From Dryobates pubescens (taxonomy: Eukaryota; Chordata; Aves; Piciformes; Picidae), in assembly GCF_014839835.1 (NCBI RefSeq), contig NC_071627.1:20206001-20270000 (forward strand): a DNA stretch of 64,000 bases, written 5' to 3'. The notes under the pieces are model-generated. The model was not told the origin of the DNA. It ran no database searches and saw only the letters and a program-made list of their open reading frames with translations. This document shows, one piece after another, positions 12,352-25,700 of the stretch. The first letter of the stretch is position 1. Every line of letters begins with the position of its first letter. The position numbers and the translations under genes are program-made.

Positions 12352-12560
12352 GAAGAGAAGAGAATAGAGAAGAGAATAGAGAAGAGAATAGAGAAGAGAA
12401 TAGAGAAGAGAATAGAGAAGAGAATAGAGAAGAGAATAGAGAAGAGAATAGAGAAGAGAATAGAGAAGAGAAGAGAATAGAGAAGAGAATAGAGAAGAGA
12501 ATAGAGAAGAGAATAGAGAAGAGAATAGAGAAGAGAATAGAGAAGAGAACAGAATAGAAT
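12352..12560. repeat. 12-bp tandem repeat (GAAGAGAATAGA) on a CR1 tail
   Basis: Roughly 17 copies of a 12-bp unit, with a phase slip near 12470. It abuts the tail of the minus-strand CR1 at 12561. It creates spurious KRIE-repeat and LFSS-repeat frames on the two strands. Confidence 0.95.
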
Positions 12561-12990
12561 AAACCAGGTTGGAAAAGACCTTCGAGATCATCAAGTCCAA
12601 CCTATCACCCAACACCATCTAATCAACTAAACCATGGCACCAAGTGCCACATCCACTCTCTTCCTAAACACCTCCAGTGATGGTGACTCCACCACCTCCC
12701 TGAGCAGCACATTCCAATGGCCAATCTCGCTTTCTGTGAAGAATTTCTTCCTAACCTACAGCCTAAACCTCCCCTGGCACAGTGTGAAACTGTGTCCTCT
12801 TGTTCTGTTGGTGGTTGTCTTTGAGAAGAGACCAACCCCCACCTGGCTACAACCTCCCTTCAGGTAGACAGCAGTAAGGTCTCCTCTGAGCCTCCTCTTC
12901 TCCAGGCTAAGCAACCCCAGCTCCCTCAGCCTCTCCTCATAGGGCTTGTGCTCCAAACCCCTCCCCAGCTTTGTTGCCCTTCTCTGGGCA
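12561..12990 (-). repeat. CR1 LINE 3' fragment, J-like
   Basis: Reverse complement of the same consensus as 10312-10748, reaching the GGGCAACAAAGCTGGGGAGG region. Confidence 0.95.
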
Positions 12991-13002
12991 CAAAGATTTA
13001 GA

Positions 13003-13600
13003 TGATCACAGAATCACAGAAACATTCAGGATGGAAAAGAGCCTCAGGATCACCAAGTCCAACCATTGACCCTGCTGTACAAGGTTCACCCCTAAACCAC
13101 ATCCCCAAGCACCACATCCAAACGACCTTTAAACACATTGAGGGCTGGTGACTCAACCACCTCCCTGGGCAGCTCATTCCAATGCCTGACCACTCTTGCT
13201 GGGATAAAAAAAAATCTTCCTAATGTCCAGTCTAAACTTCCCCAGTGGCAGCTTGAGGCCATTCCCTCTTGTTCTGTCACTAATTTCCTGTGAGAAGAGA
13301 CCAGCACCAGCCTCACCACAACGTCCTTTCAGGTAGTTGTAGAGAGCAATGAGGTCTCCCCTCAGCCTCCTCTTTTCCAAACAAAACAGCCCCAGCTCCC
13401 TCAGTCACTCTTCACAAGGTTTATTCTCCAGGCCCTTCCCCAGCTTTGTTGCCCTTCTCGGCACTTGCTCCAGCACCTCCACATCTCTCTTGTATTAAGG
13501 TGCCCAAAACTGGACACAATACTCAAGGTGGGGCCTCACCAGAGCTGAGTACAAGGGGACAATCCCCTCCCCACTCCTTACGGACACAGCACTTCTAATG
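13003..13600 (-). repeat. CR1 LINE 3' fragment, other subfamily
   Basis: Begins with the octamer tail complement (TCACAGAATCACAGAAACAT), then GGATCACCAAGTCCAACCAT and CCCCTAAACCACATCCCCAA. It continues farther 5' into ORF2 (GGTGGGGCCTCACCAGAGCT). It lies 12 bp from the previous copy, in the same orientation. The left boundary is approximate at the 5'-truncated side. Confidence 0.92.
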
Positions 13601-16600
13601 TATCAACCCTTTGCTTTAGATGCAAATACCTCCCTTGATGTGCTTGAAGGCCCTGGCCCTGCAAAACAGCAAAGCAGGGGAGCATTTCTCTCCCTAGTTC
13701 TGTGTTTCTGATGAGCTCCTTCCCAAGACCATAGAAAACTAGAGATAAACGAAGCTTTTAATCAAAATGGGCCTGAATGATTTCTATTGCATTTAATAAC
13801 CACTTCATCACTGTCACTGGATGAAAATGCTCTATTGGATTCCATAGCTGACATGAGTTGTGAGGTAGAGGATAGCCTTCAATTAAGAAGCTATACCCCT
13901 ATCCTTTTAAAACTGATGGAGTACAGCCTCTGAAGCTACCTTTTCACTGCTGAACACTCCCCCTAACTTTACTTTAGGTGGCTCAGAAGCTGGTAGCAAT
14001 CTACTACCAGCAGAATGGAGCTCAGTTTGTATTTATCATTGTATCTATCAGGATTAAGGTCAGAATGATGCCATGGTCATATTGACCAGAAGTCTTCCAA
14101 TACACTCTTCAGACAACAGTACTAGATGACTGCTAAGGAGGCTGAGAATTGTTTCCAGAATAATTTGATCTGCTATCCACAGTGTCAGTAGCACAACTTG
14201 AACACCCAGATTCAACCTACAGGATTCACTAAAACTGGAGGTGAACCCTGAGCTTCCACACCTGCTTTAAGTCAGGATTCCTGCCATGCTACTCCTGTTG
14301 GGAGCACAACAACTAACCTTCAGCTCACTGAATCAAGAGCATACCTTCAAGCAGGAAAAACCACCACTGTTCCTGACACACTCACATGTGACAACACATT
14401 TTCTTTCTTTGGGTTTGCCTATATACATTGTTATAGCCCTAAACTTCCCCATGGGCCTGACAGAATTTAATGGTCACACAAACTGGTTTTATTTTCCCTA
14501 GCTGAAACCACTGGAGTCAACCTGGACCAGCTGTGCAAAGGAGTCAGCAGAAGCTCACTACCTCCTTATGCAAAGTCCTTGCTGAGCAGTTAGAAATGCT
14601 CTGAAAGCTTTAACTCTTCTATCACTTTCACAGCTCAAGGAGGAGTCAGTGGAGATGGAAGTTCTAGATTATCCCTGCTACAGCTATCACAATCACAGAC
14701 AGGATCTACAAATAAAACCTGGAGAAGGAGGCAACCTAGAGGATGGCCACAATTACAGAGCTGAGTTTCACACAGCACAGGCTGCTGCAGTGTCCAAACC
14801 ACAGTTTTTACCATTTATGCCACTGTCTGAGAGGACAGAGTGCAGGGGAGAAAGTTTTCCTCTGTAGGGCAGATGAAGGAGGAGGAGAGCACCGCGAAGC
14901 AATCATTAGCAAAATAATTGGCTGCCTGCTTTGCACAGTTGCCACAAAATGTTTACTCTGTCAGTGCTTTGGCTTGCCAAAGTCACAGCTGTGCCAAGGA
15001 ACTGTCTGCTGTGGGGGGCTGCTGGTGCATTTCACCTTGTAGGTTTATGCTGCCCCCCTGGGTCATCACCTCTAGCCCCCTGCTATTTTTCCATATTGGA
15101 AAGATTTATTATTAGCCTGCTTCTGATATCTAGAGTTTTGGCCTCCATGGTTGCCATCAGGAGCAAAAGTGTCATCTGACACTTACTTCAGAGCAAGCAG
15201 GCACAATGTTGTCTGATAAAGGATCTAAATGAGGCATTATTTTAAAAGCAGTCATAATTTGGAAGCTTGTGTGTTAGAGAACAAAAACAATAGAAAAAAG
15301 CCCCGGGTTTGGGGTTTTTTTCTTGCTGTAGACAGAAAAATGTTACTGCCTTATGTTCAGGGACAATGATACTGAGGTTATTGTACTGTGCTGGAGTGGG
15401 ACAGACGTGTCACTTCATGGAAGTGGTTTTTGTTTGCTTTTTCTCCCCTCTAACTTCCAACTGACTTTAACAAAGCACATCTTGAAGAAGGGAGGTTGCC
15501 TTTGTTTTGTATCAAAGCAGAGACACCCCAAATCATAACTATTCCTAAAAGATCCAGAAGTGATTCACTGAGCACAGGCAGCCATTGCAAACATTTAATC
15601 AAGAAGTCTCAGTTACCAGTAAGAAATCATATTGAAGAAGGGCATGGTCTGGGAAGGAAAGACATGCACCACACAGGAGCATATTCACATATTTTCTGTG
15701 TAAAGAAAGCTTCTAAGAGCACAGTCCTAAAAGGAGCTGCAGGCTCCCTGCAAGTTACTGCTGCTCTGGGTTTCACTGGTGTTGAGCACACTCAGCACCC
15801 TGCAGGATTTGCCTCTAATGGCTATCTGATCCAAACCCCAAACTGTTAAATGAATAAAATCCCTGCATGCTGAAGCAGGACAGGAGAAGATTGCCTGTGC
15901 TGCTGAGAGATTGAGATTATCAAGTGAATAAATCTAGCATGTGAGAGATAAAACAAATAGCCATTAAAAACATAAATCTCTCAACACTAGGAAGACAAAT
16001 GCATTCCCTGCACAGACTCTGAAAGCCTTCAAAACCACAGGCAGGACCAGCATCAAAACAGATGGAGAAGAGGAAAAATAATTGCTTTCCAAGCATCCAT
16101 CTGCACAGCACCCTAAAAAGATAATAAGAGCAAAAGGAAGAGTATCTCTGAAATATCTAGGACTTGGTGAGAACAGGTGGGAATCTCTGCTTTGAAATGT
16201 GACATGCTAGAGACAAACCCAGACATTTCCAGCTACTCAGCCAACAGTTCAGATGGTGCTGCCTTTCATCTTGGACACAAATTTGTACTGACTTTCCTAA
16301 GTAAGAGAGTTGCAACTGCACCAAACTTCTGACCCTTATTCTTGATTCCTGTCAGCCCAAGTTCCACATTACTTTGTCCCTTCCCTTCACTGACTGTGGA
16401 CTCACTTTCCTCTTTTAAGGGCAACACAGCTCTGTTTGTTTCACACTCCAGTTTCTCCAGCTATGCCTCTGTCAAGAGGGTGCCATTTGTCTTCCCTCAT
16501 TCACCTGTCTGCAGCCACATTTCTATGTTTACCTAAGGCCCTGAGCACACTCAGGATGAAACTTACCAACAGTGTTAATTTAAGAGGTTGCTATCAACAG

Positions 16601-16705
16601 GGGTCTTTGGGGGGGAAGGGGGGGAGGCCTCCCCAATTCACATAGACCAGGCAGACAAACCACAGCTGAAGCATGTGCATGGATTTATTATTATATCACA
16701 CTTCT
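13601..16705. other. Intergenic, no gene seen; one G-run
   Basis: No recognised coding sequence or intact repeat. A G-rich run with quadruplex potential lies at 16600-16627. Confidence 0.5.
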
Positions 16706-16741
16706 TTAAGGCCTTTTCCAACCTTATTGATTCCATGATTC
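16706..16741 (+). repeat. CR1 3' tail remnant
   Basis: AAGGCCTTTTCCAACCTTAT followed by GATTCCATGATT, the last 35 bp of a CR1. Very short, so either an extreme truncation or an old remnant. Confidence 0.6.
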
Positions 16742-18279
16742 TTCCACTTCTACAATATCAGCCCTGTATAGAAGTCACCCCTGGTGACTGAACCTTTCTG
16801 GTTCAGGATCTCCAGCTTGCCCTCTCACAGGAACCATGCTACAAGCTCCAACTCAGGGCACCTCAGTCACAGACCACTACTTCAGCCTGTGCTCCAAGCT
16901 GACAACCCATCCAGACAATCTTCCAGCACAACACTAATCCCAGTAAACCCCTGAGCCTAGCCCTGCCAGGGGGACCCTGGCTAACTCAGGACTGCCTTCC
17001 TCTGTGCAGGCAGGGTCTCTTCTTCAGGCAGCCCAATGCTCAGACCCCTGAGCTAGTGACACGCTGCAGGCCTGAAAGAAAAAAACCAGAAAAGGACTTT
17101 CCAAGCCAGTGGAGAGGATAAGAACCACAAGGAGAGGATAAAAACCATAAGGAATGGCTGAAAGCTAAAGCTGCGATATAGCACAGAGGCAGAATACTGG
17201 AAGGGGAACTACCACAAGGCAGATGTTCCACCTCCATACTGCACCACAGTGGGGTCCAGCTACACACCCTTCTGGTGAAAACTTGTGTCTCCTCTCATTT
17301 GCAGCCCTTTTAGCACACCTTGCTCTACTGGAGTAATGCAGGGAACTCAAACTCCAGGAGAGAGAGGGTAACAGGACAAAGCTCATTACTAACAATTTAA
17401 TCAGCCATTTGTGGGGGTTTCTGGGTTTGTGCCAACTCTGCCTTCAGAGTTTTAGGACACACTGTGTGAGAGGAAGTAGGAGTTCTGTGCATTCTCTCAA
17501 GCTGTTCCATTACACCTGATTTATAGCATGACACTGCTTGTTCTAGCCCATAACCTTGAGCTTGTAAACTACACAGGGGAAAATTTACTAACTACTGAGT
17601 TCACCTTAATGCACTATGGGGAATTTTAAGTGAGGAAAAAAGAAGGTAAGGAATCAGGTGGCATCTAGAAGAGCTGGTTGTGAATAGCAATCCTTTAATG
17701 GCCCAGTGCAGTGCACCTCACAACCCACTCTAATTTAATTGGGGTTTTAATTTATATGGCCAGGATACAGTAAGGACCTATGTTTGTCTTGCTCTGAAGG
17801 AGATAATCAATAGGAGAGATGTAGACACATTTCACTGCTTATTAGCAGCACACATTGATGGAGTTTACCACAACAGCATGTACAAATGCCTTTACTCCAC
17901 TCTTAGCTAGCTTAGGAGTTTGATTAATAACACAAGCCAGAAAACTGTTTTGCAGCTTTTCTACTATGAAATAAAATTATCATCCTCAACAGAATTCTCT
18001 AAATGGTAAAGGAGTCCCCACAGAAAGGCAACAAGAGCTGGAACACAGGTGCCACAGGTACTTACTGCAGTTCTGAAGATCCACATAAAAAGGGCCTGGG
18101 ACTTGCATGAACACCAAGCTGAATGGGAGCCAACAACCTGCTGCCATCAGATACAGCAAACTGCACTCTTGGCTCCATTAAAAGCGTGGCCAGACAGCCA
18201 AGGGAAGTTATCTCCCTCTCATTAGTGCTGGTGAAGCTGTACCTGGAACATCAAGTCTGGGTTTAAGTCACACATTGCA
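16742..18279. other. Intergenic, no gene seen
   Basis: CpG-poor unique-looking sequence. About 17690-17990 is AT-rich with several TTAAT/ATTAAT cores and could be conserved non-coding DNA. Confidence 0.4.
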
Positions 18280-18600
18280 ACAGAGATGGGGAAACTGGAA
18301 AGGGTACAACACAAGAGGTAGAGGACTAGATTAACCAGCAGAGGTTGAAGCCAGGCTTGCTCATCCAGCCAAGAAAATGCATTTCAGGGTGATCAGGTAG
18401 CAAAAGGAGTTACAGAGTGACAGAGTCAACCACTTCTCAGCTGCACCAGGGAACAAAGTACAAGAGGGGACAGCCTGGGCAGGCTCAGGCTGGGCTTTGC
18501 AAGAAGTTTTCAGAGGAAGAGCAGCATAGCACTAAGTAGAGGCTACCAGAGAGGTGGCTGGATTTCCAGCTTTGTGGGTGACTTGATGCAGTGCTGACAA
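18280..18600 (+). repeat. Possible ancient CR1 fragment
   Basis: Weak resemblance to the CR1 3' region on the plus strand (GGAAAGGGTACAACACAAGA, GGCTACCAGAGAGGTGGCTGG). Too diverged to be certain by eye. Confidence 0.3.
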
Positions 18601-19605
18601 TGGTCCCAACTTCATGCTACATTAAAATAAAGGCATCACATGACCACAAGTATGGTTTAAACCTCCATTCTTCTTGAAAGGATGAAAAAGGGAGTGAATC
18701 CAGGCTCAAGCATGGCACATTCATTTTACCTCACAGCCCAATGACTGTACTACTGTGCAACAAACACAAATTAGCACTCAGATGCAGGAGTTAGATGCTC
18801 TGCCCCACATTTTGTCTTTAGTTTCAAGAACACTCTGTTCAAGTGCATTACATGGACTTTCAGATTAATTTCCTCAGCTAATACTCTGAGGTGGGTGCCT
18901 AATGTGCCTGGTGTAAAGTTGCACTCTCCTTGGTTTGTTCTCTTCAATGGCAGCCTGCCCTCTGTGTTAGTGTCTAACTTCCCTGAAACAAGAAGGGAGT
19001 GCTGATGTTACAGAGCAAATACAAAATGAGCTCTGCCTTTGCTAACTTCTCTCAAGAGAGATCTTGCTCCTTACTTCAGTCTCAAAAGTCAGTTCCTGAA
19101 ATCTTCCCCTCAAGTTATTTTCCCTAGGTAAGGCTCCAGCAATCAGGAGCTTATGTCATCATCATCATTACTGCTACTGCAGTGTCTCATTTTGTTTAAT
19201 TAGTAATTCTTTCAAATTTTAATTCTGAAGTATGGCTGGGTAGATGCCATTCAGCAATAGACTTGTCCTCTGCAAATCCTGACTCAGGAGCATTTTCAGC
19301 TAGACCACAGCTCATGATGAAGAATGCCACACTATTTCTATGGTTCATTAAGGTCGTTAGGAGTAACCTTATTCCTATTTAAAGGAGGCTTCAGTTTGCA
19401 AGTGACCTTACAGCATCTCAGCAATGGGTTTTCCCAGGGACTGGCACAAAGCAAACAGTGATTCCTGCTGTTCCTTCACTCCAATGGCAGGACTGTTAGA
19501 CACTCCCCTTTGTGCAAATGGGTTGTCAGAAGAACTGTGCTGCGTGACCTTCATCAAGTTCACGCCAGGTAAAGTAACACAGCTGAATCACAGGGCAGAA
19601 CATGC
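18601..19605. other. Intergenic, no gene seen
   Basis: AT-rich with TTTAATTAGTAATTC near 19193; otherwise nothing supported. Confidence 0.4.
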
Positions 19606-20047
19606 CTATCATAGTGTCAGTCAGGGTTGGAAGGGACCACAAGGATCATCTAGTTCCAACTCCCCTGCCATGGGCAGGGAAACCCCACACTAGATCAGGC
19701 TGGCCAGAGTCCTGTCCAGCCTGGGCTTAAACACCTCCAGGGATGGGGCCCCAACCACCTCCCTGGACAACCCATTCCAGGGCTTCACCGCTCTCATGGT
19801 GAAAAACTTCCTCCTCACCTCCAGCCTGAATCTCCCCACCTCCAGCTTCATTCCATTCCCCCTAGTCCTATCACTACCTGACATCCTGAGAAGTCCCTCC
19901 CCAGCCTTCTTGTAGGCCCTCTTCAGATACTGGAAGGCCACAATTAGATCACCTCGGAGCCTTCTCTTCTCCAGACTGAACAGCCCCAACTCCTTCAGTC
20001 TGTCCTCATAGGAGAGGTGCTCCAGCCCTCTGCTCATCCTCGTGGCC
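19606..20047 (-). repeat. CR1 LINE 3' fragment with 115 open codons of ORF2
   Basis: Minus strand. ORF2 C-terminus at 20037-19690 is open for 115 codons ([34 protein letters not shown], ending TLASLI). The 3'UTR has GTTGGAACTAGATGATCCTTG-type sequence and ends ACTGACACTATGATA. A separate subfamily from the J-like copies; same type as 25834-26132. Confidence 0.95.
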
Positions 20048-22783
20048 CTAATGCCTATCTGTGCCCAGGGATGACCTGAGCCCTAACACTGTCCACCTCA
20101 CAACAGCACAGACCTGACCAGCATCAGAAGTCCCTAACTGTCCAGTTGCTGTCTATCACACTTGCATTCCACATTTTTAAAGAGGCTGATGATCATTTTA
20201 TAACTACATTCATCAGTCTTTCTTTACTCCACCTTTGATGAACTACCTCAATAGCTTCACAGGACTTTTGAAAAGTCAAAAAGAAAAATAATAAAAATAG
20301 CCCACATCCCAAAAGACATCAGGGCTGGCTGCCAAAAGTGCTTCCACTTTCTCACTGGGTGCTTTAAAATGTTTATCCACAAGCCCAGCTGCTCATTTTT
20401 AAGTTTTCCTCAATTAAATCTCACATTGCTGAGCACAGCTCACAGTTCTCCTCTCTTCAGATTTCCCTGAAGTCTTACAACACCTTCAGGCATACTTGCT
20501 GCCTCTCTAGTTTCTGTAACATCAGCACATACACACACCAGTGGTGAATTTACAGTGCCCCCAGACGTTACGAATAAAATCAGCAACAAGTAGAGGCCCA
20601 GGTGCCCAGCTCCCTCCCCTCTGGTGGTGGCTTGTTCAAGAGTGTTCTTTTACTGGGGGGGTGGTCACAGTAATAAATTATCTTCTTCTGCTAAAGACTT
20701 GCTGCAGTTAGCATGGAATTTGCTGTTGGAATAGGTATCAAATATCTAACTGAAGTGCAGATGTGCTAATTACTAAGAAAGCACAGCAGAATGAAAGCTC
20801 CCAGGTTTTATTTACCTACAGAATCTGACAGTAAAAACTTCCATCACTAGATCTTACTGCATTTTTCAGAGGTTCAGGCAATAATGGCAAGCAACAAGCA
20901 TACTTTTTGACTGAAATTTTTTTTGGAAGCCCAGGTCTGTTTGTTTAAAGGAGTGTCAGAGCCACCTGCTGCACCATAAAGCAGCTGGAAGAGACATCAG
21001 TCACATCCTCACTTCTCTCACTGCCTGAAGATTCATAGCTAGAGCAATGGTATCTGTGAGGACAAAACCTTGTCTGCAGATCCAGAAGGGATCTATCTGA
21101 AGCAAAATCTATAGCATGTAGGAGAAACTGCTACTGGAGTAACATATCTAGAAGCCAGGTTTCACATGCTTACATGACAAGTACTTGGATTATTTTGCAA
21201 TTCTCTAGTCTTCTCCAAGATCAGTGACCCCCTGAAAGATTAAGGCATTCAAGTTTGCTACAACTTGCAAGAGATGCAGTATGAGAAAAGACTTTAACAG
21301 CAACTGGCAAGCAAAGCACAGCTGTTTATCACAGCACACCAGCAACAGCTCTTCAAACATTACATAGAGGGTTTTACCAGGATGCATACCTTTCAGACAC
21401 AAGTTATAAATCATGGATTCAGATCTGTAACTGTGCTGCAGAACACAGACAGCAAATGACCACCCACTCATGGTACTGAGCTAGGTGTGTACCTTCTGTA
21501 ACTTCAGTCTCTTAACACTCTTGGAACATTAGCAGACCCTTTATTTGGCAGCCAAAGGAAACAGCTGGATCACCTTCATTCAGTCAACAAAGCAATTTGT
21601 TTCTTTATAGAAACTGTCCCTTCACCATCACTCAAGTACTGATCAAAGCAAAGACATGTAAGAAAAGCTTCTGCTAGCTGGTGTAGTAAGAAGACCCAAA
21701 TGAAGTAAGCAATCTGTCTCTAGAATCCATTCTAACATTCCCAGAATAGAAAAGAAAGGTCTAAGTATCAGTCATTTGCATAAACAAGCAACTGCTGATT
21801 CTCTTTTTATGTTGATGTTCATGATCTCTGGCCGAGTTGAAAATCTGCCTGAGTGAAATGAGATTCCCCTTACTAACCTCAGTCTTTTTGTCTTCAAAAT
21901 GGGATTGTTTTCAGAGAACTGAAAGTCTGATTTGTGTATGCAACAAGCCATTCCATATTAAAACCACACAGCATTTTACTTCCTTCCACATTATAAAAGC
22001 AGTCTGTTTCCAGACAGTGGAGATTAGCTGGTTCACTCTTCACCAAGAGAAGCTTTTGTCCATGTTGTGCCTGTTGCCCATACTGAGCTTCCAGAGAGGA
22101 GCCTGGACTCCTTGCACACATTTATGACTATTAATGCCATGGTCAGAATCAAGAAGAGTTTCTACAGGCTGGGAGTTTTCACTGCTGCTTCCCTCTGGCA
22201 AACTAAACATCGCCACCTACCGACTGCCAAAACATGAACTTCAAATGCAGTTTCTGTTCCCCACTCCCAGACACGATGCCCAAGACGCACAACAGAAGGC
22301 TGTAAGGAAAGAGCACGACAGAAAAAGAAAGCATAAACTGGTGCCTGAAAATCTCAGCTCTTATTGTTACTTGTTTTGTTACACCGTTGTAGCTACTTTG
22401 AGGTATCAAGTTCTAGTCCAGGTCTTGACTTTGCAGCACGACTGTCAAGCACATTTTTACAACAGAGGACCCAACCATAGGTAAGAGACAGCTGTGTGAA
22501 TCTGAGGACAACTGCAGTTGCTTACAAGCTTTACAATGGCACCATGTGTTCTAGATTTGATAGTCCAGGGTAGAGCTGGAATGCTGTGGTCCAAATATCT
22601 CAGCAAAAGTAACATCTGATGCTGCCTTTCCAAGATTCTTCCAAACCCATGGCTTGACACCCAAGCAAAAAGTCTATGATGATTCTTGTATAATCAAAAA
22701 CATAACTAAAACCATGATTTGAATTTTTCTGTTATACATTTACATTGTCAAACAAGAGATACCTATATAGCCACAAGAGTTTG
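20048..22783. other. Intergenic plus MRPL22 3'UTR
   Basis: The right end, immediately below 22784, must be MRPL22 3'UTR; I see no clear AATAAA on the minus strand. The rest is unique-looking. About 22190-22340 has more CpG than its surroundings and an open plus-strand frame, with no recognised product. Confidence 0.45.
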
Positions 22784-25700
22784 TCACAGAGTATGAACGA
22801 GGGTTCTGCTTCGCAGCTGCTGCAAATATTCTTTTGCTTGGTCAAAACCAGTCTTTGGTGGCTCTGGAGGAGGAGGAGGACCTTCCACCAGCTTCACAAA
22901 GTAATGGCACCTGGAGATCTTCATGATGCCAAACATGCCCTTGCCATGGTAACGGATCCGCTTCACATAGTGGCCTCTGCCCGTGGCTGACACAGCTGAA
23001 GGAAAAAGGCAGGAGGGAGAGGAGACAACTCAGTCAAGAATACTGTCACACATCTGCAGCTGAAACACTGCCTTGCCAGGGGATCTTTCATGACTGCTTA
23101 TGAAAAGTTAATTCTACTTCAGATTCTCTCCACCACCTTTCCTCCACTGCATTTAGCAGATACTGCTACAGAGGAAACCGTGAGTCGAATTCGCACTATT
23201 CAAGAGCACCAAAGAGATGAACCTAGATAGCATGTGTGCAAAGATAAATATGTGGTAAAGGACAAACCCAAAAGAAGCTACACTGAACACTTACTAGATA
23301 AAATAGCTCTTCTGAAGGTGGTATTAATTCCACTGCTTTTCAGTAGTTTGTGTCATGAATTTCTGTTGCAGTACTACAGACTTCATTTCCCCTTGCCCCG
23401 GCCCTTCTCCCTTTATTGCATTCATCAGAGGTATTTTCATTATCTACACATCCAGTGCTGCTCTAGCAGATAAACCTTCTTATGGTAAAAGCCTGGAGGA
23501 CTCCAAAGAATTCTAATCAAATCTGCTCTACAGTCCAGGTTACTTTAAGCTTATGAGGTCAGCTTAACATCTATATCTTATTTGGAAGTTTTTTACTTTG
23601 GGCCTAAAATAAACAAACCCTACAAGTAAGTTTCTCTCAACTATATTTCTAGGCAAGGAAGTGCTACAGTTACCCTGTAATCATCTGAATAAAAAGTCTT
23701 TTTATTAAGAAATCTATTGTCAAGAACTTTACTTTCATACTGTTTCTTGCAGAAGTGTAGATTGCTATCCTGCAAATCTAGTAGTACTAGCCACAGATGA
23801 GGCCTCCAGCATCTATGTTTGTTGGCAACATCAAAAAGTCATTAAAATTTCCAGCTTCTTGTCTAGTCTTTCAGAATCATGTCAAGAATCAGGGCTCTCT
23901 GTTCACAGAGGCAGCAGAAAGTCCACTCTCAGATGAATAAACCTTAAACCCAATGCATCTTGCAGATGCCAGAAGAACAATAGTGAGACGCCAACTACAA
24001 CAAACTCATGGCCAAAGGCTCAGGAGCCACACTAACTTCAGTGGTGCTGCTGCAGATGCCTTTCCTGTTTTGGTAAAGGTGAGAATAGAATAGGATAGGA
24101 TGGGATAGGGATGGGATAGGGGTAGACCAAGTTGGAAGAGACCTTTGAGATCATCAAGTCCAACCTATCACCCAACACTATCTAATCAACTAAACCATGG
24201 CACCAAGCACCCCATTCAGTCTCTTCCAAAACACCTCCCTGGGCAGCCCATTTACTAGAAACTATCCTCTGGTCATTTCTGCTGATTAGAAGCAATAAAA
24301 TGTTATTAAGTGTAAAAAATTTTTCATAGGGTAGGGTGACATTTTTCTGCAGTGAAATAAGAAATCAAATGTACCTATATGCAAATTTGATTTGAACTCA
24401 ACATTGTGATTCCTTACTGCCATTTCCTGTGCTTCCAACAGAACCTGCAACAAAAGGAGAAGAAACACTGAGCAGGAATTTAAGCAATGTTATTGCTGAT
24501 CTCTAGATTACATGGAAGAAACAGGTACAGAAAAAGTGTTTTATAGAAACCCACATTTCAAACAGACAAATACCTTTCAGACAACATTCTTTGCATATGG
24601 ACTGGAAAAAAAGCTACAATACAACTTGTTTTACACTTTGGGGAAGAAAGGGAGTGGAAAAGATGGTTCTCATCAGCTTCTGTCCACCTTCCATCCATAG
24701 ACCTTTGTTTAATTAGATAAACTATCAAAAAATCCAAAAGGTGCACAAAAGGAACTTAAGCCATTCAATATTTTCAGCTAACCCTGGACATTGCTTTGTC
24801 ATTGTATTGCCAGAAAACAATGCTTTGACCAAGAAAATGACTAATATGATACACCTAACAACTACAGTGTGTGAAAAGCTTTCAGGCCTCTACAGGACTG
24901 AGTCCATTCCCTGATGATCCTTTGTCTCTTACAATTTTAAGACCCAAAGTACATAGATGTAGCAGCCATCACTGACAAGGACTCTGCATTACTTACCATT
25001 TAATACCAAGTACTGTTGGAGAGAGTGCCCACATGTGATTTATTATCACTACAAGTTCAAACAGCCAGCACAAGTGACCCCTGCGTATTCTTAAGTCACA
25101 ATACTACATGACTGCTACCAAACTGTGCTGTGTGAATGTGTTCCAAATGGGCTAAATAGGAAGATGGACAAGTATAGAAACATCTCCAAACTTCTGGTGG
25201 AAGATATTAAGTTTTCATGAAGGCAGCAGTGTTAAAGAAGAGCACTACATACCTCTTTGATCACTTTTGCTCCCTTTTTATCACTGAATTCCAGCTGAGC
25301 AAGAGCCTGATCAATGGACATTCCTTTTATCTGCAATCAAAGTGTTAAGGTTAACTCCTGTAATTACAAATATTTCCCTTCTCTTATTCACAACACACTA
25401 TTTAAGTCATTTTGCCATGATAAAGAGAAAATCAAAAGAGTGCAGTTTCCTTAATTAGCATTTCTTCAATGTAGTATCTTACATACAAACTCCTGAGCTA
25501 AGTCCTGAATGAATCTTGTTAAAAACATTACCCTTCAAAGTTCCCTCTGCCAGCTGCTACAGCACATGGAAATTCTTCCACAGTGCATAATCTGCCTGTG
25601 ATCCTGGGTACCCATCTGAGGGCATACTTGGATAAAACAGCTAAACCAAACCACAAAGAACTGTTGGCCTACACAGAGGCATGCCCTTCCCCAGGGTGCC

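Noticed and set aside
12196-12480. KRIE-repeat protein frame (possible single alpha-helix protein)
   Set aside because: The repeat is the 12-bp CR1-tail satellite translated; there is no promoter or conserved N-terminus.
19690-20037. 115-codon frame as a host gene
   Set aside because: It is the CR1 ORF2 C-terminus.
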